Below, piece after piece: positions 16,509 through 27,640 of a stretch of DNA of 43,939 nt. Positions within the stretch are counted from its first letter, which is position 1. The number at the start of each line of letters is the position of its first letter. The stretch comes from Candidatus Dietzia intestinipullorum (GTDB taxonomy: Bacteria > Actinomycetota > Actinomycetes > Mycobacteriales > Mycobacteriaceae): the NCBI GenBank assembly GCA_019119635.1, contig DWWP01000005.1, positions 1 to 43,939 of the forward strand, read 5' to 3'. A program made the translations under genes and the position numbers. The notes under the pieces are model-generated. The model was given only the letters and a program-made list of their open reading frames with translations, was not told where the DNA came from and did not search any database.

Positions 16509-18730
16509 GCCCCCTCCGCCTGCTCGCCCGCCGCGGCGCCGAGCTGCTCGCCGCCCTGATCGTGGCGTCGCTCGTCGCGGCCCTCACCCTCGCCGCGGTG
16601 GACGTGCTGTCGTTCCCCGAGCCCAGCTGGCTGCCCGAGACGGCCGGCACGCTCGTCGCCGTCGCCGTCGTCGTCGTGGCCGGATGGCTCCTCCTCCGGC
16701 TTGGCGCACACGGCCGCGGCACCGGTGAGCGCCCCCTGTGGCTGCTCGGCGTCGCCGGCCCCGCGCTGCTGGCCTCGAGCCACCTCGGTCTGCTGCTCCA
16801 CGGCACGCCGCACTACCTGTTCGGGCTGGGCGGCGACCAGGCCAACCGCGTCAGCGCCCTCACCCGCTTTGCCGACTCGCCCGCCCTCAACGACGCCTTC
16901 TACGCCGACGCCGCCCCCTTCTACCCGCCGCAGTGGTTCTGGGTGGGCGGCCAGCTGGCCCGGATCGCGGGCGTCGAGGCATGGTTGGTCTACAAGCCGT
17001 ACGCGATCGCCACCATGGCCATCGCGGGAGCGATCGCCTTTGTGGCCTGGCGCTGGCTCGTCCCGACCCGGCTCGCCGTGGTGCTGGGCATGGTCACCGC
17101 GGTCATCGGCGGGCACACCAACGCCTACGAGCCTTACTCGTGGATCCTCATCTGCCTGCTGCCCCAGGCCGTGGTGGCCACGCACCTCCTGTGCGTGCGG
17201 GTGTCCGCCTCCGCCCGCACTCGCGCGGGGCCGCCCGCGTGGCCGCTCGTCCTGACGATCGGCGTCTACCTGGGATGGGCCGCACTGGGATACACGCTCA
17301 TCGCGGGCTTCGCGGCGCTGGTGGTGGCGCTCGTCGTCGTCTCCCACGTGTGGCGCGCCCGCAGCGACCGGGCCCTGGCCGGGGCTCTCCTCGCCCGGTT
17401 GGCCGCGATGGCCGCGATCTCTGCCGCGCTCGCCCTCCTGTTCTGGCACCGCTTCCTCCTCGCCGTCCTGGGCGGCGCGATCACCGAGCGGTCCGTGGCC
17501 AACGACTTCGCCCCCGAGTCCGGCTCGCGCCTGCCGCTGCCGATGTTCGAGGTGTCCGCCGCCGGTGCCCTGTGCCTGATCGGCCTGGTGTGGATCGTGG
17601 TCACCGTGTGGCCCGCCGGAGCCGGGCGCGTGGCCGACCGTGGTGCCACGTCCCTGCGGGCCCGGATCGGCGAGGCGGAGTCCGGGGGCGGGGCGGCGTC
17701 CGTCGGCGGGGTCGTCGCTGCGGGCGTGGGTGCCGGAGGTGCCGGGGTCATCGGCGCCGACGGCTCCCGGCTGGGGATCGGGTTCGGGATCGGGGTCGCG
17801 GCCGGCGGCCGGGCGATGCCCGACGACGAGAACGGCGACGGTGACGACGACGAGGCCGTCGGGGCCGTCGGGGCCGTCAGGGATGGTGGCGCCGTCGAGG
17901 CCGGTGGCACCGTCGGGAATGGTGGCGCCGGTGGGGCCGCCCCGTCGCCCTGGCCCCTGCCCCCGCCCGCCGTGCAGACGGTGCTCGCGCGGTGCCTGGG
18001 GCTGCTCGTGGCGGCCGTGTTCGGCTGGTACCTGCTGTCCGGGCTGCGCTCCCTCACGGGGAGCACGCTCCTGCCGTTCCGGATGATCCCCGTGATCACG
18101 CTGGCGCTGGCGCTGGCCGGGGTCGTCGGCGCGCTCGCGCTGGCCCGCTGGGCGGTGACCACCTCGCCCGGGCGCTCGCGGGGTCGGGTCGTCGCGGCGG
18201 CCGTGGTGGTGGCCGGCCTGGCGGCCGTACAGATGGCGCAGCACGTCTCGGAGGAGGACACGCAGTTCGCCGCCGTCGCGCACGGGACGCCCGCCCCGCC
18301 GCGCGACCTGCTCGGCGCGATCGACCAGATGACCGGGGACCGCGAACCGTCCGATCTGGTGGTGCTCTCCTCCGACCCGACCCTCACCGCGTACCGGCCC
18401 TACTTCGCGTTCCAGGCGACCGCGCAGGCCTACGCCACGCCCGCCGGGCGTTACGAGGAACGCCTGGACGCGATCCGCGCCTGGTCTGACTCGCGCACGC
18501 CCCGGCAACTGGCGGCGGCGCTCGACGCGGGACCGTTCCGCGGGCCGGACGTGCTGGTGCTCGAGCACCACGAGCCCGGGCGGTACTTCTTCCCGGCCGT
18601 CATCAACGAGATGCCGCTGGCGCACAACAACTCGGGCGAGGCGATCGACTTCCGGGCGGAGCAGTTCGCCGACCCGGAGCTGTTCGACGTCCGCGAGGTG
18701 GGCTCGCGCGTGGTGATCGCGCGCCCCTGA
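16505..18730 (+). CDS. AftA-like arabinofuranosyltransferase (GT-C membrane enzyme)
   Basis: A 741-residue protein: N-terminal multi-pass GT-C core, second membrane block, then a ~170-residue soluble C-terminal domain. The segment from Gly-Asp111-Gln (GDQANRVSALTRFADSPALND) through DAAPFYPPQWFWVGG (136-149) and YKPYAIATM matches my memory of AftA, which puts the first arabinofuranose on galactan using decaprenyl-phospho-arabinose. A low-complexity, Gly/Ala/Val/Asp-rich insert fills about residues 372-487 between the two membrane blocks. It is coupled to the flippase by GTGA. The usual aftA lies in the emb/dprE region, outside this window, so this may be a paralogue; hence no gene symbol. Confidence 0.82.
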   Translation: MSPLRLLARRGAELLAALIVASLVAALTLAAVDVLSFPEPSWLPETAGTLVAVAVVVVAGWLLLRLGAHGRGTGERPLWLLGVAGPALLASSHLGLLLHGTPHYLFGLGGDQANRVSALTRFADSPALNDAFYADAAPFYPPQWFWVGGQLARIAGVEAWLVYKPYAIATMAIAGAIAFVAWRWLVPTRLAVVLGMVTAVIGGHTNAYEPYSWILICLLPQAVVATHLLCVRVSASARTRAGPPAWPLVLTIGVYLGWAALGYTLIAGFAALVVALVVVSHVWRARSDRALAGALLARLAAMAAISAALALLFWHRFLLAVLGGAITERSVANDFAPESGSRLPLPMFEVSAAGALCLIGLVWIVVTVWPAGAGRVADRGATSLRARIGEAESGGGAASVGGVVAAGVGAGGAGVIGADGSRLGIGFGIGVAAGGRAMPDDENGDGDDDEAVGAVGAVRDGGAVEAGGTVGNGGAGGAAPSPWPLPPPAVQTVLARCLGLLVAAVFGWYLLSGLRSLTGSTLLPFRMIPVITLALALAGVVGALALARWAVTTSPGRSRGRVVAAAVVVAGLAAVQMAQHVSEEDTQFAAVAHGTPAPPRDLLGAIDQMTGDREPSDLVVLSSDPTLTAYRPYFAFQATAQAYATPAGRYEERLDAIRAWSDSRTPRQLAAALDAGPFRGPDVLVLEHHEPGRYFFPAVINEMPLAHNNSGEAIDFRAEQFADPELFDVREVGSRVVIARP

Positions 18731-18902
18731 GCGGACGCGGCCCCGGCTCCTGCCCCGGTCCCAGCCCCAGCCCGCGGTTGCGCTGCCGGAATGCACACCA
18801 AGCACGGGGTTGCGCTGCCGGAATGGACCAGAGACGCAGCGCAAGCCGCCGGCCTGCGGGCACAGAGGCAGCGTACGCCGCCGACCTGCGGGCGGGCGGC
18901 GG
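18731..18902. other. convergent intergenic region with short direct repeats
   Basis: This 172-base gap between two convergent stops contains an exact 18-base direct repeat (18776-18793 and 18808-18825, period 32) and a second imperfect pair around GCCGCCG(G/A)CCTGCGGGC. No gene, hairpin terminator or RNA is apparent. Confidence 0.7.
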
Positions 18903-19298
18903 CTACTCGAGGGGCCGGAGCGAGTCCGGCGCGGGAAACGACACGACGATCTCGCGGCCCACGTCCTCGACGGCATCGGTCAGGGCGGTGGAGAGCACGA
19001 TCTCGTCGTCGTACACGTGCGCGATCCGCACCACGGTCCCGCCGCCCCCGGACTCGACACCGTCGCCCTCGCCGCCGCCGGTACCGTCGCCCTCGTCCAC
19101 CACGAAGCGGTCCATGAGGAACCTCAGGCCGACTGCCTCCAACGCCTCCTCTGCCTCGTGCCAGTCGTCCACCGTCTCCAGCGGCCTGCCCAGCCGGTCG
19201 ATCGGCACCAGGCGCGGCTCGGCGACCGTCATGTCGATCCAGCCGACCACCTCGCCGTCGTCGCGTCGATGCGGAATCCACGTCGCGGGAATGCTCAT
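18903..19298 (-). CDS. hypothetical acidic protein
   Basis: A 131-residue acidic protein with no signal peptide or membrane segment. The N-terminal half (SIPATWIPHRRDDGEVVGW, then TVAEPRLVPIDRLGRPLE) and a DWHEAEEALEAVGLRFLMDR helix look like a compact domain. A Gly/Glu/Asp-rich loop at about 71-86 interrupts it before the last strand. I do not recognise a family. It follows the GT2 gene on the same strand with a 39-base gap that holds a 12-codon mini-ORF, so the two are probably co-transcribed. Confidence 0.75.
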   Translation of the reverse strand: MSIPATWIPHRRDDGEVVGWIDMTVAEPRLVPIDRLGRPLETVDDWHEAEEALEAVGLRFLMDRFVVDEGDGTGGGEGDGVESGGGGTVVRIAHVYDDEIVLSTALTDAVEDVGREIVVSFPAPDSLRPLE

Positions 19299-19333
19299 GC
19301 GGTCAGCTCGTCGGCGTGACTGTCCGGGGTCAT
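19295..19333 (-). other. 12-codon coupled mini-ORF made by a 35-bp duplication
   Basis: TCATGCGGTCAG occurs at 19295-19306 and again at 19330-19341. Between them, on the minus strand, ATG at 19333 opens 12 codons ending in a TGA that overlaps the hypothetical gene's ATG. The GT2 stop lies four bases before this ATG. It looks like a duplicated intergenic unit rather than a gene. Confidence 0.45.
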
Positions 19334-19337
19334 GCGG

Positions 19338-20234
19338 TCAGAACTTGCGGAACGTGTGCCCGAGCAGCTTTTTGCCGCCCTCCGCCAGCTTGCCCGCCTT
19401 GGCCGCCGTGGGCAGCAGCGAGAGCGCGTTGAGCCGCGAGGTCACGTGCAGCCGGGCGGCGCGCTCGGCGGTTTTCCAGCCGCGGGCGCCGAAGGCGTCG
19501 GCCTCGCCGGCGAAGAAGCGGGCCTCCTCGTCGAAGCGACGGCCGTCGAGCGCGCGGACCGACGAGTCGGAGGCCTGGTGACGGCGGTAGAGGAACGCCA
19601 GCGTGGGGTCGTAGATCATGTGGCCGCCGCCGGTGACCACGTCCACCAGCAGGGCGAGGTCCTGCACCACGTCCAGGCCCTCGCGGAAGCCGATCCGCCT
19701 CACCCACTCCGAGTTCCACGCCAGGGACGGGAAGTAGGTCCAGTTGCCGTGCATCAGCGAGGTCATGAGCTTCTCGCCGTGCAGCACGGTTCGCCCGTCG
19801 CCCTTGGGCTGGGTGAACGACTTGACCGAATCCGACAGTCCCCGCACGGGGGCGCCGTGCTCGTCGATCACACTGACGCCCACCTCCATCACGGCCGCGT
19901 CCGGGACCGCGGCGAACCCGTCCGCCACCACCTGCAGGTAGTTGGGCAGCATGATGTCGTCGGCGCCCATCACCACCACGATCGGAGCCGTGACCATGCC
20001 CAGGCATTTGCGGTAGTTGCCGTTGGCGCCGAGGTTCTGCTCGTTCTTCTCGTACGTCACTCGGCTGTCGCCGGCGGCGAGCTCACCCATGTAGCGGGCC
20101 GGCTCGGGATCCGGGTAGCCGTCGTCGACCACCACCAGGCGGAAATCCCGGTAGCTCTGCGCGAGGACACTGTCCACGGCCTTCTTGAAGTGGTCGACGT
20201 CCCCGTAGTAAGGGAGCATCACGTCAATGGCCAT
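19338..20234 (-). CDS. family 2 glycosyltransferase
   Basis: A 298-residue soluble or membrane-associated GT-A enzyme. It opens with the family strand IDVMLPYYGD, has the nucleotide-binding VVVDDGYPD (35-42), NLGANGNYRKCLG (67-79), and the metal-binding GADD (90-93). A basic helical C-terminus could bind membranes. The donor and acceptor are unknown. I chose the ATG at 20234, 10 residues before the first motif end and with AAGGA upstream; an ATG at 20282 overlaps the likely -10 region of the opposite promoter and adds 16 polar residues. It diverges from ppgS by 62 bases. Confidence 0.9.
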   Translation of the reverse strand: MAIDVMLPYYGDVDHFKKAVDSVLAQSYRDFRLVVVDDGYPDPEPARYMGELAAGDSRVTYEKNEQNLGANGNYRKCLGMVTAPIVVVMGADDIMLPNYLQVVADGFAAVPDAAVMEVGVSVIDEHGAPVRGLSDSVKSFTQPKGDGRTVLHGEKLMTSLMHGNWTYFPSLAWNSEWVRRIGFREGLDVVQDLALLVDVVTGGGHMIYDPTLAFLYRRHQASDSSVRALDGRRFDEEARFFAGEADAFGARGWKTAERAARLHVTSRLNALSLLPTAAKAGKLAEGGKKLLGHTFRKF

Positions 20235-20281
20235 CGGGGAACCGCCGTCCTTCTCATCACCGGATTGTGCTTGCGATCGCA

Positions 20282-20287
20282 TAGTAT
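20282..20287 (+). promoter_or_regulatory. -10 box for a near-leaderless ppgS mRNA
   Basis: TAGTAT ends nine bases before the ppgS ATG (20297), leaving at most a few untranslated bases. On the other strand the same AT-rich patch holds GATACT, a possible -10 for the GT2 gene. Confidence 0.5.
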
Positions 20288-20296
20288 CTACCTGCG

Positions 20297-21049
20297 ATGA
20301 ACGGTGACAGTGTGCGGCATTCAGATCAGGGCGAGACGGACGGGGAGGCCCCGGCCCGCAATCGCGACGTCTGGCTGATCGTCCCCTGCTTCAACGAGGG
20401 CACCGTCATCGAGGACGTGCTCGCGTCGGCGCGCGAGACGTTCCCCAACATCGTGGCCGTGGACGACGGGTCCGTCGACGACTCGGCGGCGTCGATCCAC
20501 CGGGCGGGCGGACACCTCGTACGGCATCCGGTGAACCTCGGCCAGGGCGCCGGCATCCAGTCCGGCGTCGAGTACGCCCGCGCACAGCCCGGGGCACGGT
20601 ACTTCGTGACCTTCGACGCCGACGGCCAACACCAGGTCAAGGACGTCCTCGCGATGGTCCGCCGGCTACGGAACGAGCCGCTCGACATCGTCGTGGGGAC
20701 GCGGTTCGGGCGCCCGCGCGGCGAGAACGACCAGGTCCCCCTGCTCAAGAGGATCGTGCTGCGGACCGTGGTCCTGCTCAGTCCGCGCACCCGGCGCCTG
20801 GGACTGACCGACGCCCACAACGGGCTGCGCGTGTTCAACCGGCGCGTGGCCGAAGACCTCAACCTGCGGATGAACGGGATGAGCCACGCCAGCGAGTTCG
20901 TCGAACTCATGGACTCGCACGGCTGGCGGGTGGGCGAGCAGCCGGTCGACATCCTCTACACGGAGTACTCCATGTCCAAGGGCCAGTCCCTGCTCAACGG
21001 GATCAACATCCTCTCCGACGGTTTCGTGGGGCGGAGGCTCCCGCGATGA
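20297..21049 (+). CDS. ppgS: polyprenyl-phosphate glycosyltransferase, PpgS-like
   Basis: A 250-residue GT2 enzyme of the dolichol-phosphate-mannose-synthase type: WLIVPCFNEG (26-35), VDDGSVDDS (55-63), NLGQGAGIQSG (80-90), and catalytic FDADGQHQ (106-113). Context identifies it as the counterpart of mycobacterial Rv3631 (PpgS), which makes polyprenyl-phospho-GalNAc, the donor for galactosamine on arabinogalactan. The following DUF2304 gene is coupled by ATGA, exactly as Rv3632 follows Rv3631. The charged 22-residue N-terminus is unusual but starts at a leaderless-type ATG. The sugar specificity is inferred from synteny, not seen. Confidence 0.85.
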   Translation: MNGDSVRHSDQGETDGEAPARNRDVWLIVPCFNEGTVIEDVLASARETFPNIVAVDDGSVDDSAASIHRAGGHLVRHPVNLGQGAGIQSGVEYARAQPGARYFVTFDADGQHQVKDVLAMVRRLRNEPLDIVVGTRFGRPRGENDQVPLLKRIVLRTVVLLSPRTRRLGLTDAHNGLRVFNRRVAEDLNLRMNGMSHASEFVELMDSHGWRVGEQPVDILYTEYSMSKGQSLLNGINILSDGFVGRRLPR

Positions 21050-21435
21050 TCAAGGCACTGCTCCTGGTCGCCGGCGCCGGGCTGGTGGCATTCTTCCTGG
21101 CCAACCGCCGCAAGGCCCGCGCCAAGGCGGGCGTGAAGATCGGGTTCGTCCTGTTCGTCGTGTTCATGGTCTACGCCGTGATCCGCCCCGACGACCTCAC
21201 GCTGGTGGCCAACGCGCTGGGGGTCCAGCGCGGCACGGACCTGGTGCTCTACGCGCTGGTGATGGGCTTCGCCTTTGTCACCGTCTCCACGTACGTGCGG
21301 TTCCGCGAGCAGGAACTGCGGTACGCGCGCCTGGCGCGGACGATCGCGCTGCAGAACGCCGTGCGGCCCGAGGACGAGGCGAGCGACACCGACATGCGAC
21401 CCGCCCCGGACGACGACGACCCGCTGCGGCGGTGA
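21046..21435 (+). CDS. DUF2304 small membrane protein, partner of PpgS
   Basis: A 129-residue protein with three predicted membrane segments (about 3-19, 27-45 and 65-83), then a helical REQELRYARLARTIALQNA segment and an acidic C-terminal tail. It matches DUF2304 and the Rv3632 position; in mycobacteria that small protein supports PpgS at the membrane. Its ATG overlaps the ppgS stop by four bases, implying fixed stoichiometry. It probably anchors the synthase to the membrane. No catalytic motif is seen. Confidence 0.88.
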   Translation: MIKALLLVAGAGLVAFFLANRRKARAKAGVKIGFVLFVVFMVYAVIRPDDLTLVANALGVQRGTDLVLYALVMGFAFVTVSTYVRFREQELRYARLARTIALQNAVRPEDEASDTDMRPAPDDDDPLRR

Positions 21436-21447
21436 CCGCCGCGGCCG

Positions 21448-24692
<3,245 letters not shown>

Positions 24693-24774
24693 GACCAGCG
24701 CGATGTCGATGCCCCGCCTCCGTCCTCTCGTTCCCGTCTGACCGATCCATTATGGGCCACCCCGCCCGCCGGCC

Positions 24775-26718
24775 TCACCGCGGCACGAGCACACCCACGC
24801 TGCCACGCCCGACGCACAGGTCGCTCACGCCCTCGCGCGGCGTGACGGTGACCCCCTCCCCCGAGCCCTCGACCCGCACGTACACCGTCGACAGGCCGCC
24901 CGGGACGGGCACCTCAACCTCCTCGCCGTGGTCGAGTCGCACCGCGACGGTCCCGGCCGAATCCGCGAAATGGTTGAGCCTGAGGACCCAGTCGCGGCCG
25001 AGGAGCGGCCCGTCGAGCGCGATGCGCGTGCCGTCCGGCGCGATCCGGTGGCCGCAGGCGGGCTCGGCACCCTCCGTCATCGTCCGCCCGGGCACCACGT
25101 CCGCAGGATGCAGGGTGCCCTCCGCGTCCACCACCACGGGCTCGCTGGTCCACGCCGCGAAGGCGGGCACCCCGGGAACGCCGTGCAGGATCCGGGACAG
25201 GAGGTTGTCCGGGTGCGTCACCGGCAGCAGGACCTCGAGCGGGACCGGCGTGTCGAGCATCGGCGCATCCCGCTCCTCCAGTGCGCCCATGAGGGGTTCG
25301 AAGTAGTCGCGGGAGGGTTGTTCCGCCCAGACCGCCCGGTAGGCCACCGTGGAGACCGACGACGACACGACGACCACCAGCACCAGCCCGGCCAGGGCCC
25401 ACCGCTGCGTCCGCGCGGTGCCGGCGCGGGCGGATCCGGCCGGCACCGTCGTCGACGGATCGGGCCCGGATCGCCGGGGAGCGGCGAGCGCCAGGGCCAG
25501 CGCGGCGGCGAGCACCACCGTCGCGTCCGCGTGGTAGCGCAGGGTCTGCACGATCTCCGTGGCCGTGTCCGGCCCCACGCGGGCCACCGACACCAACAGC
25601 ACCGAGACCAGCGGGTAGAGCGCGACGCCGATCCACAGCGCGCCGGTACGCCGCCGGGTGAACAGGGCCCAGACCAGCACGGCCGCGCCGAGCAGTGCCC
25701 CGGCCATGATCGCCGGCACCGGCGGGTCGGCCATCGGCGGGCCCGGATGCCAGCGGCCCCAGCGCCACGGTCCGCCCGCCAGGGTCGGCCCCACGGCGAG
25801 ACGGTAGGTGTGGTCGATCAGCTCCCACAGGCTCGGCCCGGGGACGGTCGGATCCACGGTGTCGGCGACGTCCGGGGTGTCCTCGGCGAAGCCGATCCGG
25901 CCCACGAACGCCACGAAGGCCGCCGCCCACGCGGCGAGCACCACCAACTGCGCCGCCCACATCGACCGGGTCCGCCGCCACAACGCGCGCCGGGGCGGGC
26001 GGCGCTCCCGGTCGCCGGTGCGGGCCTCGTCGTCGTCGACCGGGGCGATCCACCACCACCCCCACAGAACGGCCGCCGCGACGACGGGGACGAGTACCGA
26101 TTTCTCCACGAAGACCAGCCCGACCACGGTCGCCGCGACCGCCCCGACCGCGTGGCGGCGACGCCCCGTCTCGGCGAGCCGCACCGTCGACGCGGCGGCC
26201 CAGGCCATCGCCGCCGACAGCGGCAGCGCGTTGACCGCCGCCGCCCACCACGTGGCCGCCGGAAGCCCCAACGGCACCACCGACGCGAGCAGCAGGGGCG
26301 CCAGCAGCACCGGGCGGCCCCGCAGGAGCACCCACAACAGCCGGGCCAGCGCCGCGCCCGCGAGCAACTGGAGCAGGGCGATCTCCAGCAGCGGGAGGCG
26401 GAAGTCGAGCGGCGCGAGGTGCGAGTTGATCCAGGCCAGCGCCATCCCGCCGGGCATGAGATGACCGTCGTGGTCGGCGAACAGCAGGCCCGGGCCCGGC
26501 AGGTCGTGGTGCGCCGCGCGAGTGTGGAGGAGCAGGTCGTCCCAGTAGAACCAGCCCGCCGCGGCCACCCATGTCCGCACCGCGGCGGTCGCCACCACGA
26601 TCAGCGAGCACAACGCCACGAGTCCGCGCGGGGAGGACCAGCGCGGCGGGGACGGCGGCGCGGCGGACGCGGTCGGCCGGGCCGGCGCGGGGTCGGGGGG
26701 CTGCGGAGTGGACGGCAT
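24775..26718 (-). CDS. multi-pass membrane protein, GT-C glycosyltransferase-like
   Basis: A 647-residue protein: a disordered Pro/Ala-rich N-terminus (1-30), about 11 membrane helices, and a ~150-residue extracytoplasmic beta-rich C-terminus. After the first helix comes WFYWDDLLLHTRAAHH (56-71) followed by DHDGHLMPGG, an acidic loop like that of GT39/GT-C enzymes. Donor and acceptor are unknown. It lies 82 bases upstream of the DUF6541-like gene on the same strand, so the two probably share a transcript with galE. The start is supported by a -10 box ending eight bases before the ATG. Confidence 0.85.
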   Translation of the reverse strand: MPSTPQPPDPAPARPTASAAPPSPPRWSSPRGLVALCSLIVVATAAVRTWVAAAGWFYWDDLLLHTRAAHHDLPGPGLLFADHDGHLMPGGMALAWINSHLAPLDFRLPLLEIALLQLLAGAALARLLWVLLRGRPVLLAPLLLASVVPLGLPAATWWAAAVNALPLSAAMAWAAASTVRLAETGRRRHAVGAVAATVVGLVFVEKSVLVPVVAAAVLWGWWWIAPVDDDEARTGDRERRPPRRALWRRTRSMWAAQLVVLAAWAAAFVAFVGRIGFAEDTPDVADTVDPTVPGPSLWELIDHTYRLAVGPTLAGGPWRWGRWHPGPPMADPPVPAIMAGALLGAAVLVWALFTRRRTGALWIGVALYPLVSVLLVSVARVGPDTATEIVQTLRYHADATVVLAAALALALAAPRRSGPDPSTTVPAGSARAGTARTQRWALAGLVLVVVVSSSVSTVAYRAVWAEQPSRDYFEPLMGALEERDAPMLDTPVPLEVLLPVTHPDNLLSRILHGVPGVPAFAAWTSEPVVVDAEGTLHPADVVPGRTMTEGAEPACGHRIAPDGTRIALDGPLLGRDWVLRLNHFADSAGTVAVRLDHGEEVEVPVPGGLSTVYVRVEGSGEGVTVTPREGVSDLCVGRGSVGVLVPR

Positions 26719-26726
26719 CGCGGCTC

Positions 26727-26732
26727 AGGGTA
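26727..26732 (-). promoter_or_regulatory. -10 box for a leaderless GT-C-like gene mRNA
   Basis: TACCCT on the minus strand ends eight bases before the ATG at 26718; no Shine-Dalgarno sequence lies between. Confidence 0.5.
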
Positions 26733-26773
26733 GCCGGAGGCGAGCGTGCGCCGAGGATGTCGGACCGTCTGGT

Positions 26774-26779
26774 TAAGGT
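26774..26779 (+). promoter_or_regulatory. -10 box for a leaderless HNH nuclease mRNA
   Basis: TAAGGT ends seven bases before the ATG at 26787. The same hexamer and spacing is found at the NRDE gene. AAGG could alternatively serve as a ribosome-binding site on a longer message. Confidence 0.5.
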
Positions 26780-26786
26780 TCACCGC

Positions 26787-27626
26787 ATGGCGTCACGTTC
26801 TGGTCGCGGTGTGCTCGCGGTGGTGGTCGGTGTGGTGGTGCTGGCCGGGATCGGCTGGTGGGCCGAGGGCGACGAGTCCGCCACGGGGGCGGCCGGTTCG
26901 GGAGACCGCGACACCGTTGCCACCGGGTCCCCGCCGTCTCCGGAACCGGCTCCCGCCGAGGTCCCGGCACCCGCCGACACCCGGGAGCCGGCTGACGTCC
27001 CGGCGCCCGCCGGGGACGACGCCCCTTCCCCGGCGCCGCCGCCGGACCCGCTGATCGCCCCGGCCCGCGCCGCACTGCCGCAGCTCGAGGTCAAGGGGCG
27101 GGCGCCCAAGACGGGGTACGACCGCGACCTGTTCGGCCAGGCGTGGTCCGACGACGTCTCGGCCGAGTTCGGGCGCAACGGCTGCGACACCCGCAACGAC
27201 ATTCTGGGCCGGGACCTCGAGGAGATCACCTATCGGCCCGGGACGGGCGGGTGCGTGGTGCTCACCGGAGTGCTCGAGGGGCCGTACACCGGTGAGCGGA
27301 TCGAGTTCGAGCGCGGCCGGGACACCTCGTCGGAAGTCCAGATCGATCACGTGGTGGCGATGTCGGACGCGTGGCAGAAGGGGGCGCAGCAGCTCCCGCC
27401 GGAACAGTTGCAGGAGTTCGCCAACGACCCCCTCAACCTGCTGGCGGTGGCGGGCCGGGCCAATCAGCAGAAGGGCGACGGCGATGCCGCGACGTGGCTC
27501 CCGCCGCACAAGGGCGCCCGCTGCTCCTACGTCTCACGCCAGGTGCTGGTGAAGGAGCGCTACACGCTGTGGGTCACGCCCGCCGAGCGGGAGGCGATGG
27601 AGCGGGTCCTGGCCGGTTGCGGCTGA
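26787..27626 (+). CDS. exported HNH nuclease, DUF1524/GmrSD C-terminal type
   Basis: A 279-residue protein with a signal-anchor (about 8-26), a Pro/Ala/Glu-rich linker (to ~90), and a C-terminal nuclease domain. The domain shows KTGYDRDLFG, the paired Cys region NGCDTRNDIL, the metal/catalytic IDHVVAMSDAW, then NDPLNLLAVAGRANQQKGD and WLPPHKGARCSYV. This is the DUF1524 HNH arrangement of secreted actinobacterial nucleases. It should act outside the membrane; a role in DNA scavenging or competition is inference. The Cys residues may form disulfides. It diverges from the GT-C-like gene by 68 bases. Confidence 0.9.
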   Translation: MASRSGRGVLAVVVGVVVLAGIGWWAEGDESATGAAGSGDRDTVATGSPPSPEPAPAEVPAPADTREPADVPAPAGDDAPSPAPPPDPLIAPARAALPQLEVKGRAPKTGYDRDLFGQAWSDDVSAEFGRNGCDTRNDILGRDLEEITYRPGTGGCVVLTGVLEGPYTGERIEFERGRDTSSEVQIDHVVAMSDAWQKGAQQLPPEQLQEFANDPLNLLAVAGRANQQKGDGDAATWLPPHKGARCSYVSRQVLVKERYTLWVTPAEREAMERVLAGCG

Positions 27627-27640
27627 TCCGCCGGGCCGGG

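Noticed and set aside
16322-18976. Minus-strand open frame of 884 codons
   Set aside because: Shadow of the AftA-like and flippase genes, with His/Gly/Arg-rich low-information sequence.
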